From: Anaerolineae bacterium
GTDB taxonomy: Bacteria; Chloroflexota; Anaerolineae; Aggregatilineales; J027
Reading direction: 5' to 3'
DNA: 64,000 nt
Assembly (NCBI GenBank): GCA_021463865.1
Contig: JAJTXY010000013.1
Location: 43,296 to 107,295, forward strand
Below, one piece after another: positions 24,784 through 33,464 of the stretch. Under the pieces are notes generated by a model that worked only from the letters and a program-made list of their open reading frames with translations, was not told where the DNA came from and searched no databases. The first letter of the stretch is position 1; every line of letters starts with the position of its first letter. A program made the position numbers and the translations under genes.

Positions 24784-26886
24784 ATGCAGTGCCGAAAATC
24801 GCTGTTTTGTTGGGTGTCCGTTTTTATTGTTATTACAGCCCTTGCCGCTAAACTTCCTATCGCCACCGGAAATCCGCCCCATCAGGATAACTTCCCGATC
24901 ATCACTCCTGAAAATGTTGCCAATTTGACCCAATTAGAGCGTTGGGGACGCGGCTTCGTCACGGACGCGGCATTTGCACCTGATAATCAAGTTCTTGCCA
25001 TTCAAAGCACATTAGGGATTTGGCTATATCTTCCAGATGGCCCTTATAACCAAGAACCACGCCTTCTCGAAAATGAACATGGCGGCCTCAGTAGTCTGGC
25101 TTTTCATCCCGTCGAAAATACACTTGTGGTAGGCAACCGCGACGGTACATTATCTTTTTGGGACGTGGGGACAGGAATTGAGCTAAAAAACATAGAAGCC
25201 CATCGCAATGCCGTGACTTTATTGGCTTTTACCCATGATGGCGCGATTTTGGCTTCCGCTGATACATGGGATTTTGATGAAGAAGCAGGATTGGAGGTTA
25301 CGGGCAAAATCAAATTATGGGATTGGGCAACAGGTGATTTAATTTATAGTGTTTTGAGCAATCATCATTATGCGGAATACCTTAGCCCTGTACAATTTGC
25401 TTTCACGCCGGATGGGTCGGTTTTTGTGGCCTATTTTACAAACCACTGTTCCGATGCTTCACATGAGTCAATTGAGTTTTTTGATGTGCAGACGGGCCAA
25501 CCCATTGAAGGAATTGAACTCAATTATCCCGAAAAATGGCAAAATACTATGACCTTTGATCTTAATGGAAAAACCATCCTGATGTCAGATTTTTTAGGCT
25601 ACCCTCTCGATCACCCAACCGTCATGGAATGGGACGAATCTCGTCAAGAACAACTCAATCAAATCATTGGGGGTGCCAACGCAGAAACCACCTTCGACAT
25701 CATAGGCAGTTCAGATGGTAAGCACCTCTTGTTTGATTTTTTTGGCAACCGTGATTTGGTGATTTGGGATTTTGAGGAAAATCAATTTCAGGCCAAAATT
25801 CCCGCCCAATCTTATTCGGATGCCATTTTCAGCCCCGATGGTCAAAAGTTGGTACTCACGACAGTCAGCGACTTTACCTATTATAACCTATCCAACCGTC
25901 ACGTCAGGGAATATGATGATTTCCCTGTATTCGCATCAAAATTGCTGTTTAGTTTAGACGGCACAAAGTTGGGTGCGCTCAACGCGAAAACGATTCGCAT
26001 ATGGAATACGGAAAATTGGCGCGAAATTGCATCCCATGAGGTCGTAGGTGTTGCAGATTTTGATTTTAGCCCCGATGGAAAACGAGTTTTGTTTGGTGAT
26101 GCGGAGGGGTATTTATCCATTTGGGATATAGAACGAGATACCATCACCACGTTTCCGGCTTATGAAGACTACTCCAGCCGTGATACAAGAGCGATTCTCA
26201 GTGTTGCCTTTAATCCCGATCCATCTGCCGAGCGCGTTTTTGCCAGCGGTAATGGTGAAGATGGACATGCCTTGTGGAAACAAACAACTGACCTAAACTA
26301 TGAAGTTGATTTGCGATTCGGCTTAGGTTATGAGATGGTTTTTAGTCGTGATGGCAAATTGATCGCCTCGGTAGGTTTATATGATGGCGTATTTATTGAA
26401 GAAACAAACTTGGTAATGCAGGGTCGTTTGCCCTCGGATGATGTAGAAATTGTGCTTGCTCAAAACATTACCGAAACACCTTCTTACCCTAAACAATCCA
26501 CTGGGGAGGTCACAACCCCGATAACTACTGTCGCGTTTAGGCCAGATAGCAGCATCATTGCTACGGGCGCAGGGGATTTTTTCTACTGCTATGAGTCGGG
26601 CAACATCCAAGTCTGGTCTGTACCCGACCTCGAATTATTGGCGACACTGGAAGACCACACCGCAGAAGTCAACGCTGTGGTTTTCAACCCTGATGGATCA
26701 TTACTGGCCTCAAGCAGCGAAGACGGCACGATTCACATTCGGCGCAGCGACACTTATGAAATTCTGGCGGTTTTAGAGGGGCATCTAGGTTATGGAGTGA
26801 ATTCCATCGCCTTTACCCCAGATGGTCGGTTACTCATTTCTGCCGGAGACGATGGTACGATCCGACTGTGGGACATTCCTGAGTAA
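24784..26886 (+). CDS. Secreted WD40-repeat protein
   Basis: The protein has 700 residues. An N-terminal hydrophobic segment (about 6-22) looks like a signal peptide or anchor. Repeated WD40 blades follow, for example 'LSSLAFHPVENTLVVGNRDGTLSFWDVGTG', 'VNAVVFNPDGSLLASSSEDGTIHIRRSDT' and 'VNSIAFTPDGRLLISAGDDGTIRLWDIPE' at the very end, enough for about two seven-bladed propellers. WD40 proteins are scaffolds; no enzymatic motif is visible. It is convergent with the kinase-like gene at the end of the injection-system cluster, and a link between them is only positional. Confidence 0.8.
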   Translation: MQCRKSLFCWVSVFIVITALAAKLPIATGNPPHQDNFPIITPENVANLTQLERWGRGFVTDAAFAPDNQVLAIQSTLGIWLYLPDGPYNQEPRLLENEHGGLSSLAFHPVENTLVVGNRDGTLSFWDVGTGIELKNIEAHRNAVTLLAFTHDGAILASADTWDFDEEAGLEVTGKIKLWDWATGDLIYSVLSNHHYAEYLSPVQFAFTPDGSVFVAYFTNHCSDASHESIEFFDVQTGQPIEGIELNYPEKWQNTMTFDLNGKTILMSDFLGYPLDHPTVMEWDESRQEQLNQIIGGANAETTFDIIGSSDGKHLLFDFFGNRDLVIWDFEENQFQAKIPAQSYSDAIFSPDGQKLVLTTVSDFTYYNLSNRHVREYDDFPVFASKLLFSLDGTKLGALNAKTIRIWNTENWREIASHEVVGVADFDFSPDGKRVLFGDAEGYLSIWDIERDTITTFPAYEDYSSRDTRAILSVAFNPDPSAERVFASGNGEDGHALWKQTTDLNYEVDLRFGLGYEMVFSRDGKLIASVGLYDGVFIEETNLVMQGRLPSDDVEIVLAQNITETPSYPKQSTGEVTTPITTVAFRPDSSIIATGAGDFFYCYESGNIQVWSVPDLELLATLEDHTAEVNAVVFNPDGSLLASSSEDGTIHIRRSDTYEILAVLEGHLGYGVNSIAFTPDGRLLISAGDDGTIRLWDIPE

Positions 26887-26914
26887 CCCGACCACCTGAG
26901 ATACAAGATTCTGG

Positions 26915-29680
26915 TTAACTACCGGGGGGCGGCGCGACCACCGTCACCTCGCGGCCTGTCCGACTGGCATCGGTGGGGAATTGATCTTGCGAATCGCCTA
27001 CCCCGTCACCATCCGAGTCGAATTTCGTCGGATCAGTTCCACGTTCTTGCACTTCCACCCGATCATTCAAGCCATCGCCATCGGTATCGGGGTTGGTTGG
27101 TAGCGTGTTAAAGCTGTTGACTTCATCCCCATCAGTGAGACCATCATTATCACTGTCGGGGTTATTGGGATCGGCCCTCAAATCAAGCTCTCGACCATCC
27201 ACCAAGCCGTCATCGTCGGAATCCGGGTCTTGTGGATCAGTATCGTTTTCGACCTCATCCCCATCTTCCAACCCGTCAAAATCAGAGTCGGCCTCGTTTG
27301 GATTCGTGCCAAGTGCCTGTTCTTCGGCGTTAGTCAGGCCGTCGTCATCATTATCCTGTTGGGCCGCCGCTGTCGCCGTGATGATCTGCTGGGTATCCAG
27401 CGTTGAATAGACTTGCGCCGTCGCTGTCAACAAATCGCGGATACTCTGATTTGTCAGCGTGATCGGCTGGACATCCGGCGTGGATTTGCGTTCTTTTTCG
27501 TCTTCAGGCCAGAATAACAGCAGCAGGAGTATCAACAACAGGCATAACACAAACAGAATCGCCAATAGCCAAATTGGGAAAGTCGGTCTCACAACCAACT
27601 CGCCTGCCACCACCTGCTGCTCACCCGATGCCGCAACTGACTGCACCTCTAAGGGGTAGATGCGTGTGCCGCCAATGCCCAAACATCCAGCGGAACGGGG
27701 ACGCGCCTCAAATTTGAACGAGTCCATTTGACCGGGATTGACCGTAGTGGAGTTGGTCGGCGGGAAAAAGCGCAACCCCTCTTCGCGGTCACGCGGCGTC
27801 ACGGTATAGGCGTCGGGGGAATTGCCTTGATTGCGGATGGAGAAGGTCGCCAATTGACCTTTGCGCAGACGCTTGGGTTGTAAATCTACCACCATTTGAT
27901 AAAACGGCGAAATAATCAACAGACCATCCGCACGAGCCACTTCTGCACCACGTTTATCGCTGCTGATCCGTAAGGTAAAGGGATGGCGTCCGGCGGTGCT
28001 GGTTGGTAGTCGCGGGGGCGCAAACGTGACCGGTAGCACTCCGCTTGTCCCCGGCATCAGTTGGAGACCCGCTGGTGGAATCGTGACCCATTGGGCCGGG
28101 ATGCCTTGCACATTGATATAAAAATGCTCTACCAAATCGCCTTGATTAAAGATCGTGACTTGGGCATCGGCGCGTAAACCGGGGTCTACCCGAATTTCCG
28201 GCGGGTTAATGGTAATGGATACGTTGGATTTTTGCGGGCCTGCCGGGGCAGCACTAGGGACAGGTTGAGCATAGGCCGAGGGTGCAGGTGAATCCCCCGT
28301 GACAGTGTGCATCGCATCGCTGCCACCAATCATCGTACCACCGACCATGCGTCCGCCTTGATTCAAGCGGAGGGAATAAGTTCCAACTTTCAAAACCTTG
28401 CCTGAAAGCCATTCCTCGGCGACATTACTCAACAGTTTGGCATCATCCAAAAACGAGCCGTTTGTGCTGCCGAGGTCGGTGATTTTGTAGCTGCCATCAG
28501 GTTGTTTATCAATCCGGGCATGATTGCGCGAAACCCCTTCGCCGCCTAGCACAATATCATGGGCTGGGTCGCGTCCAATCATCAACGATAATTTATTAAA
28601 CGGCACCGTTTTGGAAGGTTCAGTAGCATGTTCGATCACAATATGGTCGCCAGCAGGGGAAGCAGGTTTATTGGACGATTTCGGCTGACCTGCCACCATC
28701 GTCAATTGGGCAGGCGATCCCATGTTGCTCATTTGGGGTGCTGGGCCAGCAGGCATCCCTCCCGGCGCGGCCAGATAATTTCGCAGATTTCCCGTATTTG
28801 GCTGAACCCCGGCGACATTGGCTAAGACTAGTCGCTCAATGGCCTGCATGAAATCATAACCCGACGGGAAACGTTCTTTGGGTGATTTAGCGATGGCGGT
28901 CATCACCAGATGGTCAATTTCCGGTGCTAGTCCGGGGATGACCTGACTGGGGCGGGGCGGGGTTTGTTTGCTATGCAAATCAATAGCGTCTTTGCGATTA
29001 GCTGGCACAAATGGCGGACGACCTGTCAGCAGTTGATAGAGGATGACACCGAGCGAATAAATATCCGAGCGGGCATCACTTTTGTCGCGGATTTGCTCGG
29101 CGGACATATAGGGCAGCAGGGGTACCATCGCCTGTTCATCAAGGGTCAACTTGCCCTTGTCTGCCATTGTCGCCATGCCGAAATCGGATACGAGGGCTGT
29201 AAATCCAGCCAAATCCGGCGTGCCACCCGGCTCATACCGCAACAGGATGTTTTCCGGCTTGACGGATTCATGAACCATGCCGATTTTGTGGGCATAATCC
29301 AAACCTGCCGCGACCTGTCGCACCAACACGAGGGCCTCATAAACGGCCACGCGCTGACCACGACTTGCCAACATCCGCAGAGCCGCACCCAGACTGCCCC
29401 CTTGAATATGATCCATGACCAACACCATCAATTCGCCTTCATCATAATAGGCATGGATGTCTACGATGTTGGGATGTTGGAGATCGGTGATACGAGCAGC
29501 TTCTTGGGAAAAGGCTTTGCGGAAGGGGCGTTGGGCTGCAATTTGGGGATAGATCACTTTAAGGGCGACAGGTCGTCCTGATTCCATGTCGAGCGCCGCA
29601 AACACCGCTCCAAGACTGCCCTGTCCCAGAAAGGTCTTAATCTGGTAAGGGCCAATCAGTTGTCCAATCCAATCACTCAT
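26915..29680 (-). CDS. Membrane protein: degenerate Ser/Thr kinase + FHA + Ig-like domains + TM helix + Ca-binding (TSP3-like) repeats
   Basis: The protein has 921 residues. The kinase domain (about 10-285) has a Gly loop GQGSLGAV, Lys 41 in VALK, a C-helix Glu near 60 and DFG at 166-168. The catalytic HRD motif reads HES (137-139), so the base Asp is Ser, predicting a pseudokinase or atypical kinase. An FHA domain (about 345-440) keeps the phosphothreonine-binding residues (Arg 370, SRNH 384-387, N407). Two Ig-like beta domains (about 488-700), one TM helix (702-724) and about five DSDxDGLxDxxE calcium-binding repeats (775-905) follow. Topology would put kinase and FHA inside and the repeats outside. 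It is the last gene of the contractile injection cluster and could anchor the machine to the membrane. Confidence 0.85.
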   Translation of the reverse strand: MSDWIGQLIGPYQIKTFLGQGSLGAVFAALDMESGRPVALKVIYPQIAAQRPFRKAFSQEAARITDLQHPNIVDIHAYYDEGELMVLVMDHIQGGSLGAALRMLASRGQRVAVYEALVLVRQVAAGLDYAHKIGMVHESVKPENILLRYEPGGTPDLAGFTALVSDFGMATMADKGKLTLDEQAMVPLLPYMSAEQIRDKSDARSDIYSLGVILYQLLTGRPPFVPANRKDAIDLHSKQTPPRPSQVIPGLAPEIDHLVMTAIAKSPKERFPSGYDFMQAIERLVLANVAGVQPNTGNLRNYLAAPGGMPAGPAPQMSNMGSPAQLTMVAGQPKSSNKPASPAGDHIVIEHATEPSKTVPFNKLSLMIGRDPAHDIVLGGEGVSRNHARIDKQPDGSYKITDLGSTNGSFLDDAKLLSNVAEEWLSGKVLKVGTYSLRLNQGGRMVGGTMIGGSDAMHTVTGDSPAPSAYAQPVPSAAPAGPQKSNVSITINPPEIRVDPGLRADAQVTIFNQGDLVEHFYINVQGIPAQWVTIPPAGLQLMPGTSGVLPVTFAPPRLPTSTAGRHPFTLRISSDKRGAEVARADGLLIISPFYQMVVDLQPKRLRKGQLATFSIRNQGNSPDAYTVTPRDREEGLRFFPPTNSTTVNPGQMDSFKFEARPRSAGCLGIGGTRIYPLEVQSVAASGEQQVVAGELVVRPTFPIWLLAILFVLCLLLILLLLLFWPEDEKERKSTPDVQPITLTNQSIRDLLTATAQVYSTLDTQQIITATAAAQQDNDDDGLTNAEEQALGTNPNEADSDFDGLEDGDEVENDTDPQDPDSDDDGLVDGRELDLRADPNNPDSDNDGLTDGDEVNSFNTLPTNPDTDGDGLNDRVEVQERGTDPTKFDSDGDGVGDSQDQFPTDASRTGREVTVVAPPPGS

Positions 29681-29700
29681 TCAGGACGCTCCGCAAAAGT

Positions 29701-30957
29701 TTATTCAATTGTCAAAGTATAAAAAGTGTGGGCCGGACGCTGCGACTCGATAATCTGTGTAGCGATCCCGCGATTGGCCGATGTATTGCCATCCTTGCCC
29801 AATTTCAATTTCACCACAAAAGTATAGGGTTTGTCGTTCGGTTCTTCAATTTTTGGTTCGACCCCAAAGGCCAATTCCAGATGTCGCGCCAAGGCCCCTT
29901 TTGACCCGCGCCCCATAAACAATTGGGGGAGTTCCTTAACGATGGCTCGCTGACGATCTTCGGGCAAGGTCGCTGGTACAAAAATATCTACCCAACCGCC
30001 CAACCAGCGTAACCACTCCGCCGGGGTCAGCTTGGGGTCAAGATAGAGGTCAAAATTGTCCACAATCCATTCATCGGGTGCATAGACCGACTCGAATAGC
30101 AGCAAAAATCGCCCCAAGAATGGATCGTCACTGTAGACCGCTGGCAAATATTGCAGCCAACTACTGGCATGGCGTGGAATCCCCTCCAAATGCTCCAATG
30201 GGCCGTGTCCATTGGTGGATGTGATGACAGCACGTGGGGGCGGCGGTTCGGCTGGCCCGGCTGGGATGATAGGTGCTCCCGGCACGGCGGAGGGCAAACG
30301 CTCCGGTAAATCCATCGGTGGTGGCGGTGGCGGTGGCTGCATCACCTGCGAGGCCACTGGCGACCCGTAGAACGTCTCACGCTCAATTTCCGGCTCTAAA
30401 GCAGGTGGCTTGGCCGCGACCTCCGGTGCTTTAGGCGGTTTTGGTTCCTTAGCCTTTGGCGCAGGCGGTGGTTCAGCCGGGGGTGTAACCCGTTCCGGCG
30501 AGACTGCCATCGTTTCTTTTAATGGAGCGGGTTCGGCGGGCGCTTCTGGCGTGGGTGGGGCGGCGGGTGCTGGTTGGGCTGCCCCCATCACCATTGTTTT
30601 ATCCAGCGGTTTTTGAGCAGCCGGGGCTTCGGCCTGACCTGCCTCGATAATCTGGTCAAAAGTCAGCACATATGGCCCCATACTGATCGTGTCGCCGGGT
30701 TTCAACTGCACAGGCTGATTGGGTTCAATCCGATTGGTATTGACCAATGTCCCATTGCTGCTGCCCAAATCTTGCACAGTTAGGCCGCTGCTGGTGAGGG
30801 CAAGTTCGGCATGTTCCCGCGAAATTTTGTTATGAGGTAATGCTAGGCCATTCGAGGCCAAGCGTCCGATTTTAAATCCAGCGCCTGCCACCTCGATATG
30901 ATCTACGGTAATGTCTGGGCCAGTTACACGCAGTACCGCGCGTCTTTGTTCAGACAC
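29701..30957 (-). CDS. FHA domain fused to phage tail protein I-like baseplate protein
   Basis: The protein has 418 residues from a GTG preceded by GGAG. An N-terminal FHA domain (about 10-100) keeps GR at 31-32, SREH at 46-49 and SSNG at 66-69. A long Pro/Ala-rich linker (about 110-245) contains two similar Thr motifs, LDKTMVM (Thr 121) and LKETMAV (Thr 149). The C-terminal part (about 268-418) matches tail protein I/Afp12-type baseplate proteins ('YLPAVYSDDPFLGRFLLLFESV', 'GSKGALARHLELAFGVEP'). It should sit in the wedge of the baseplate. Baseplate J lies directly upstream and the kinase/FHA membrane gene starts 20 bases downstream. Confidence 0.85.
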   Translation of the reverse strand: MSEQRRAVLRVTGPDITVDHIEVAGAGFKIGRLASNGLALPHNKISREHAELALTSSGLTVQDLGSSNGTLVNTNRIEPNQPVQLKPGDTISMGPYVLTFDQIIEAGQAEAPAAQKPLDKTMVMGAAQPAPAAPPTPEAPAEPAPLKETMAVSPERVTPPAEPPPAPKAKEPKPPKAPEVAAKPPALEPEIERETFYGSPVASQVMQPPPPPPPMDLPERLPSAVPGAPIIPAGPAEPPPPRAVITSTNGHGPLEHLEGIPRHASSWLQYLPAVYSDDPFLGRFLLLFESVYAPDEWIVDNFDLYLDPKLTPAEWLRWLGGWVDIFVPATLPEDRQRAIVKELPQLFMGRGSKGALARHLELAFGVEPKIEEPNDKPYTFVVKLKLGKDGNTSANRGIATQIIESQRPAHTFYTLTIE

Positions 30958-30981
30958 AAATGTCTCCTTTTGTTGGGTGGA

Positions 30982-32970
30982 CTAATCACTGTCAATGGTG
31001 ATGTCATGACGCTGTGAAGCCACGACGCCGTGTGCCACAATCTCAAGCGTCTGCACGGCTTCTCCACGTTGGGCTTTGCCACCCGACCATGTGACCGGGA
31101 ATAACTCAATCGAGCGGATGAAGTCAATCCCCGGCACGGTTTGTAGGCAGGCAATCAAATCCGAAACATGCAGGTCACGACCAAAAGGCCAGCCTTTGCC
31201 ACGCGGCCCGCCGATGATGGGATTGAGATATTCAAACAGACGTTTTTCAACCGCCTCACGCACCCGTTCGGGGTCAAAATGGGCACTGGCACGCAGCCGA
31301 ATCCGCGTCTGCACCCAGTAATAGGCGGGGGACGTGACGTCCAAGCGGGTGGTGATCAGGCGGCGCATATCCAAGAAATCACGCACCAATTTGACCATCG
31401 CCTCGTCCAACTGCAGTTCTTCGGGCGCGATGTAACCATTGGGATTGACCACACGCGGAATCAACAGCACCTTAACTTCCCCGATAGCAGAATTTGGCGG
31501 CTGTAATGCAAACACCCGCGCAATGTCGCCCGGTACAGATTGCAAAGCCAGATATTCAAAATCCGGTGCAGTCACGGCCCGACCCAGTGAGCGCAGATAA
31601 CCGGGGACACGCAGTTTGGCGTCTTCAATGCTCTCTTGATCAAGCCCACCTGTCGCGGGTTGGCGATTGGATACGCGATCAATATAGGGGATGCTGGTTT
31701 TAAGGACGTTCAGCGCACCCTTTTGCACATTGCCAATCGCGCCGCCACCATACCGATAATTGCGCATGACCAACGCACTGTTGCGCGGGGGAATCATGCC
31801 ATAGCGCCGAATCGTGCCATCTCGCTGCGGCATAACCGGGCCAAAGCGAACTTCCCCGCTGGCACTATCAATGGTATAGTGGCGATCTTCCGGTCCCGAA
31901 CCTGAAAAATCCGGGACTTCCGTCCAGATTTCTACCTCTTCATTGCTAATCCGAACGGTTAGCTGCTCATTGGGCAGGCGCGGCAAGACGGGCTTATTTT
32001 GCAGATAGAATTTTTGACCGGGAGCACCATCGCTGCGACCTAAAAACTCATCCTTGAGGAGAGAGGCATGGGTCGCCGGAACGGTAATCCCCCATGACCC
32101 GGAGCCAACTTTTTTCACCAGTGGGCTGCGGCGATAGGTCGGTACACCCGGCTGGGGATCATTTAAACGGACACGTACCCAATAGGCTCGGCGTCCATCA
32201 ATCTCACCACGCACCATCTTGGGCAGATGGACCCGCGCCAAGCCAGACATGTTAAAGCCGCGTGTGCCATCCATGTCAATTTCGCAGTTTGTCCACTCCA
32301 CCGGGGCAACACTTGAAAGTGCCTGCCAGCTATAGGGTGGCTGGGTGGGGTCAATACCAGCGCCCGCCGCAAGGTCTAAATCGAGTTCCAAGCCCAAAAT
32401 GTGATACGACAAATCTTCTTCAAAACCAAAATAGACGGCATCACCTGCATGGGGCGATTCGGCAAAAATATAAAAACCTTCAAAGCCTGCCGTCAACCGC
32501 TTCATATTTTGTTCCACATACTTACGACTTTGGCCCTGACTATCACGCGCCGCGCTGGTCATTACATAATCGAGCTTGGCAACGCGGATGGTATAGGCAT
32601 TATCGGTCGAAAATATAATGGCAGTTTCTGTTTCCGTGCGAGTGGTGGAAATTTCCGTCGCATTCGGAATATCAATCGGGTTTTCTTGGGGAGCCGAAAG
32701 CCAAAGCGTCACCCATGTCTTGGCATATTCTGGTTCCCGCAGTTTCATGCCAATCAGTTCCATAAATTTAATGTAGTGACGATCCGGCACACGATTCAGC
32801 CGATAGAGCATAATGTCCATCAGCCACGCAAATAGTTCCAGTAGCGTAATCCCCGGATCGCTCAGATTATGGTCTGTCCACTCCGGCGTGTATAACGGAA
32901 TACGCCGCATGGCCTCTTGTACCAAATCTTGAAATGTCCGGTCATCCAGACGAGGGGCATTCAGAGACAT
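30982..32970 (-). CDS. Baseplate J-like protein (Afp11-like)
   Basis: The protein has 662 residues. The N-terminus 'PRLDDRTFQDLVQEAMRRIPLYTPEWTDHNLSDPGITLLELFAWLMDIMLYRLNRVP' is the signature of the 'putative baseplate assembly protein' family of contractile injection systems. The C-terminal gpJ-like region has 'GAIGNVQKGALNVLKTSIPYIDRVSN' and 'QESIEDAKLRVPGYLRSLGRAVTAPDFEYLAL'. It forms the wedge of the baseplate with gp25 (upstream, nine bases away) and protein I (downstream). Confidence 0.93.
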   Translation of the reverse strand: MSLNAPRLDDRTFQDLVQEAMRRIPLYTPEWTDHNLSDPGITLLELFAWLMDIMLYRLNRVPDRHYIKFMELIGMKLREPEYAKTWVTLWLSAPQENPIDIPNATEISTTRTETETAIIFSTDNAYTIRVAKLDYVMTSAARDSQGQSRKYVEQNMKRLTAGFEGFYIFAESPHAGDAVYFGFEEDLSYHILGLELDLDLAAGAGIDPTQPPYSWQALSSVAPVEWTNCEIDMDGTRGFNMSGLARVHLPKMVRGEIDGRRAYWVRVRLNDPQPGVPTYRRSPLVKKVGSGSWGITVPATHASLLKDEFLGRSDGAPGQKFYLQNKPVLPRLPNEQLTVRISNEEVEIWTEVPDFSGSGPEDRHYTIDSASGEVRFGPVMPQRDGTIRRYGMIPPRNSALVMRNYRYGGGAIGNVQKGALNVLKTSIPYIDRVSNRQPATGGLDQESIEDAKLRVPGYLRSLGRAVTAPDFEYLALQSVPGDIARVFALQPPNSAIGEVKVLLIPRVVNPNGYIAPEELQLDEAMVKLVRDFLDMRRLITTRLDVTSPAYYWVQTRIRLRASAHFDPERVREAVEKRLFEYLNPIIGGPRGKGWPFGRDLHVSDLIACLQTVPGIDFIRSIELFPVTWSGGKAQRGEAVQTLEIVAHGVVASQRHDITIDSD

Positions 32971-32979
32971 AGCGTTTCC

Positions 32980-33402
32980 TTATTGCACAGTTTCGGGTTC
33001 TGACTCAATTTGGTCAGGCAAGAGATAAAACGGAAAAACTAGGCTGCGTGGGTCTTGGGTCGTCTTGATAATATAACTCACTTCAATCATCAAGACACCA
33101 TTATTTTCATAATGCGGTTCGGCCTTCACTTTGGTCAGGGTAATGCGCGGCTCCCAACGACCCAACGCTTCTCGCACATAGCGTTCGGCAAGTGCACACG
33201 TCTCCAAATTATTCGGAGCAAAGACCAATTCTTGAATCCGACAGCCAAAATCAGGCCGCATCACACGCTCCCCCGGTGATGTGCTGAGGATGATTTGAAT
33301 GGCCTGTTGGATTTCGCTGTCCCCCTGTGTCAAGGCAAGCTGTCCACGATTATCAATCTGTGGTGGGAAAGCCCATCCACGTCCAATCAGGTCTTTCGTC
33401 AT
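32980..33402 (-). CDS. gp25-like baseplate wedge protein (Afp9-like)
   Basis: The protein has 140 residues from the ATG at 33402 (an in-frame TTG lies one codon earlier). The gp25/lysozyme-like pattern is clear: 'GRGWAFPPQIDNRGQLALTQGDSEIQQAIQIILSTSPGERVMRPDFGCRIQELVFAPN'. In T4, T6SS and eCIS this protein links the baseplate wedge to the first sheath ring. It lies between the spike and baseplate J genes in the usual order. Confidence 0.93.
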   Translation of the reverse strand: MTKDLIGRGWAFPPQIDNRGQLALTQGDSEIQQAIQIILSTSPGERVMRPDFGCRIQELVFAPNNLETCALAERYVREALGRWEPRITLTKVKAEPHYENNGVLMIEVSYIIKTTQDPRSLVFPFYLLPDQIESEPETVQ

Positions 33403-33464
33403 CAAAAACCGTCCTTCGAAATATCTGCCACAAGGCGCTTAAGCATCTTGTTTCTAACTAGCGA

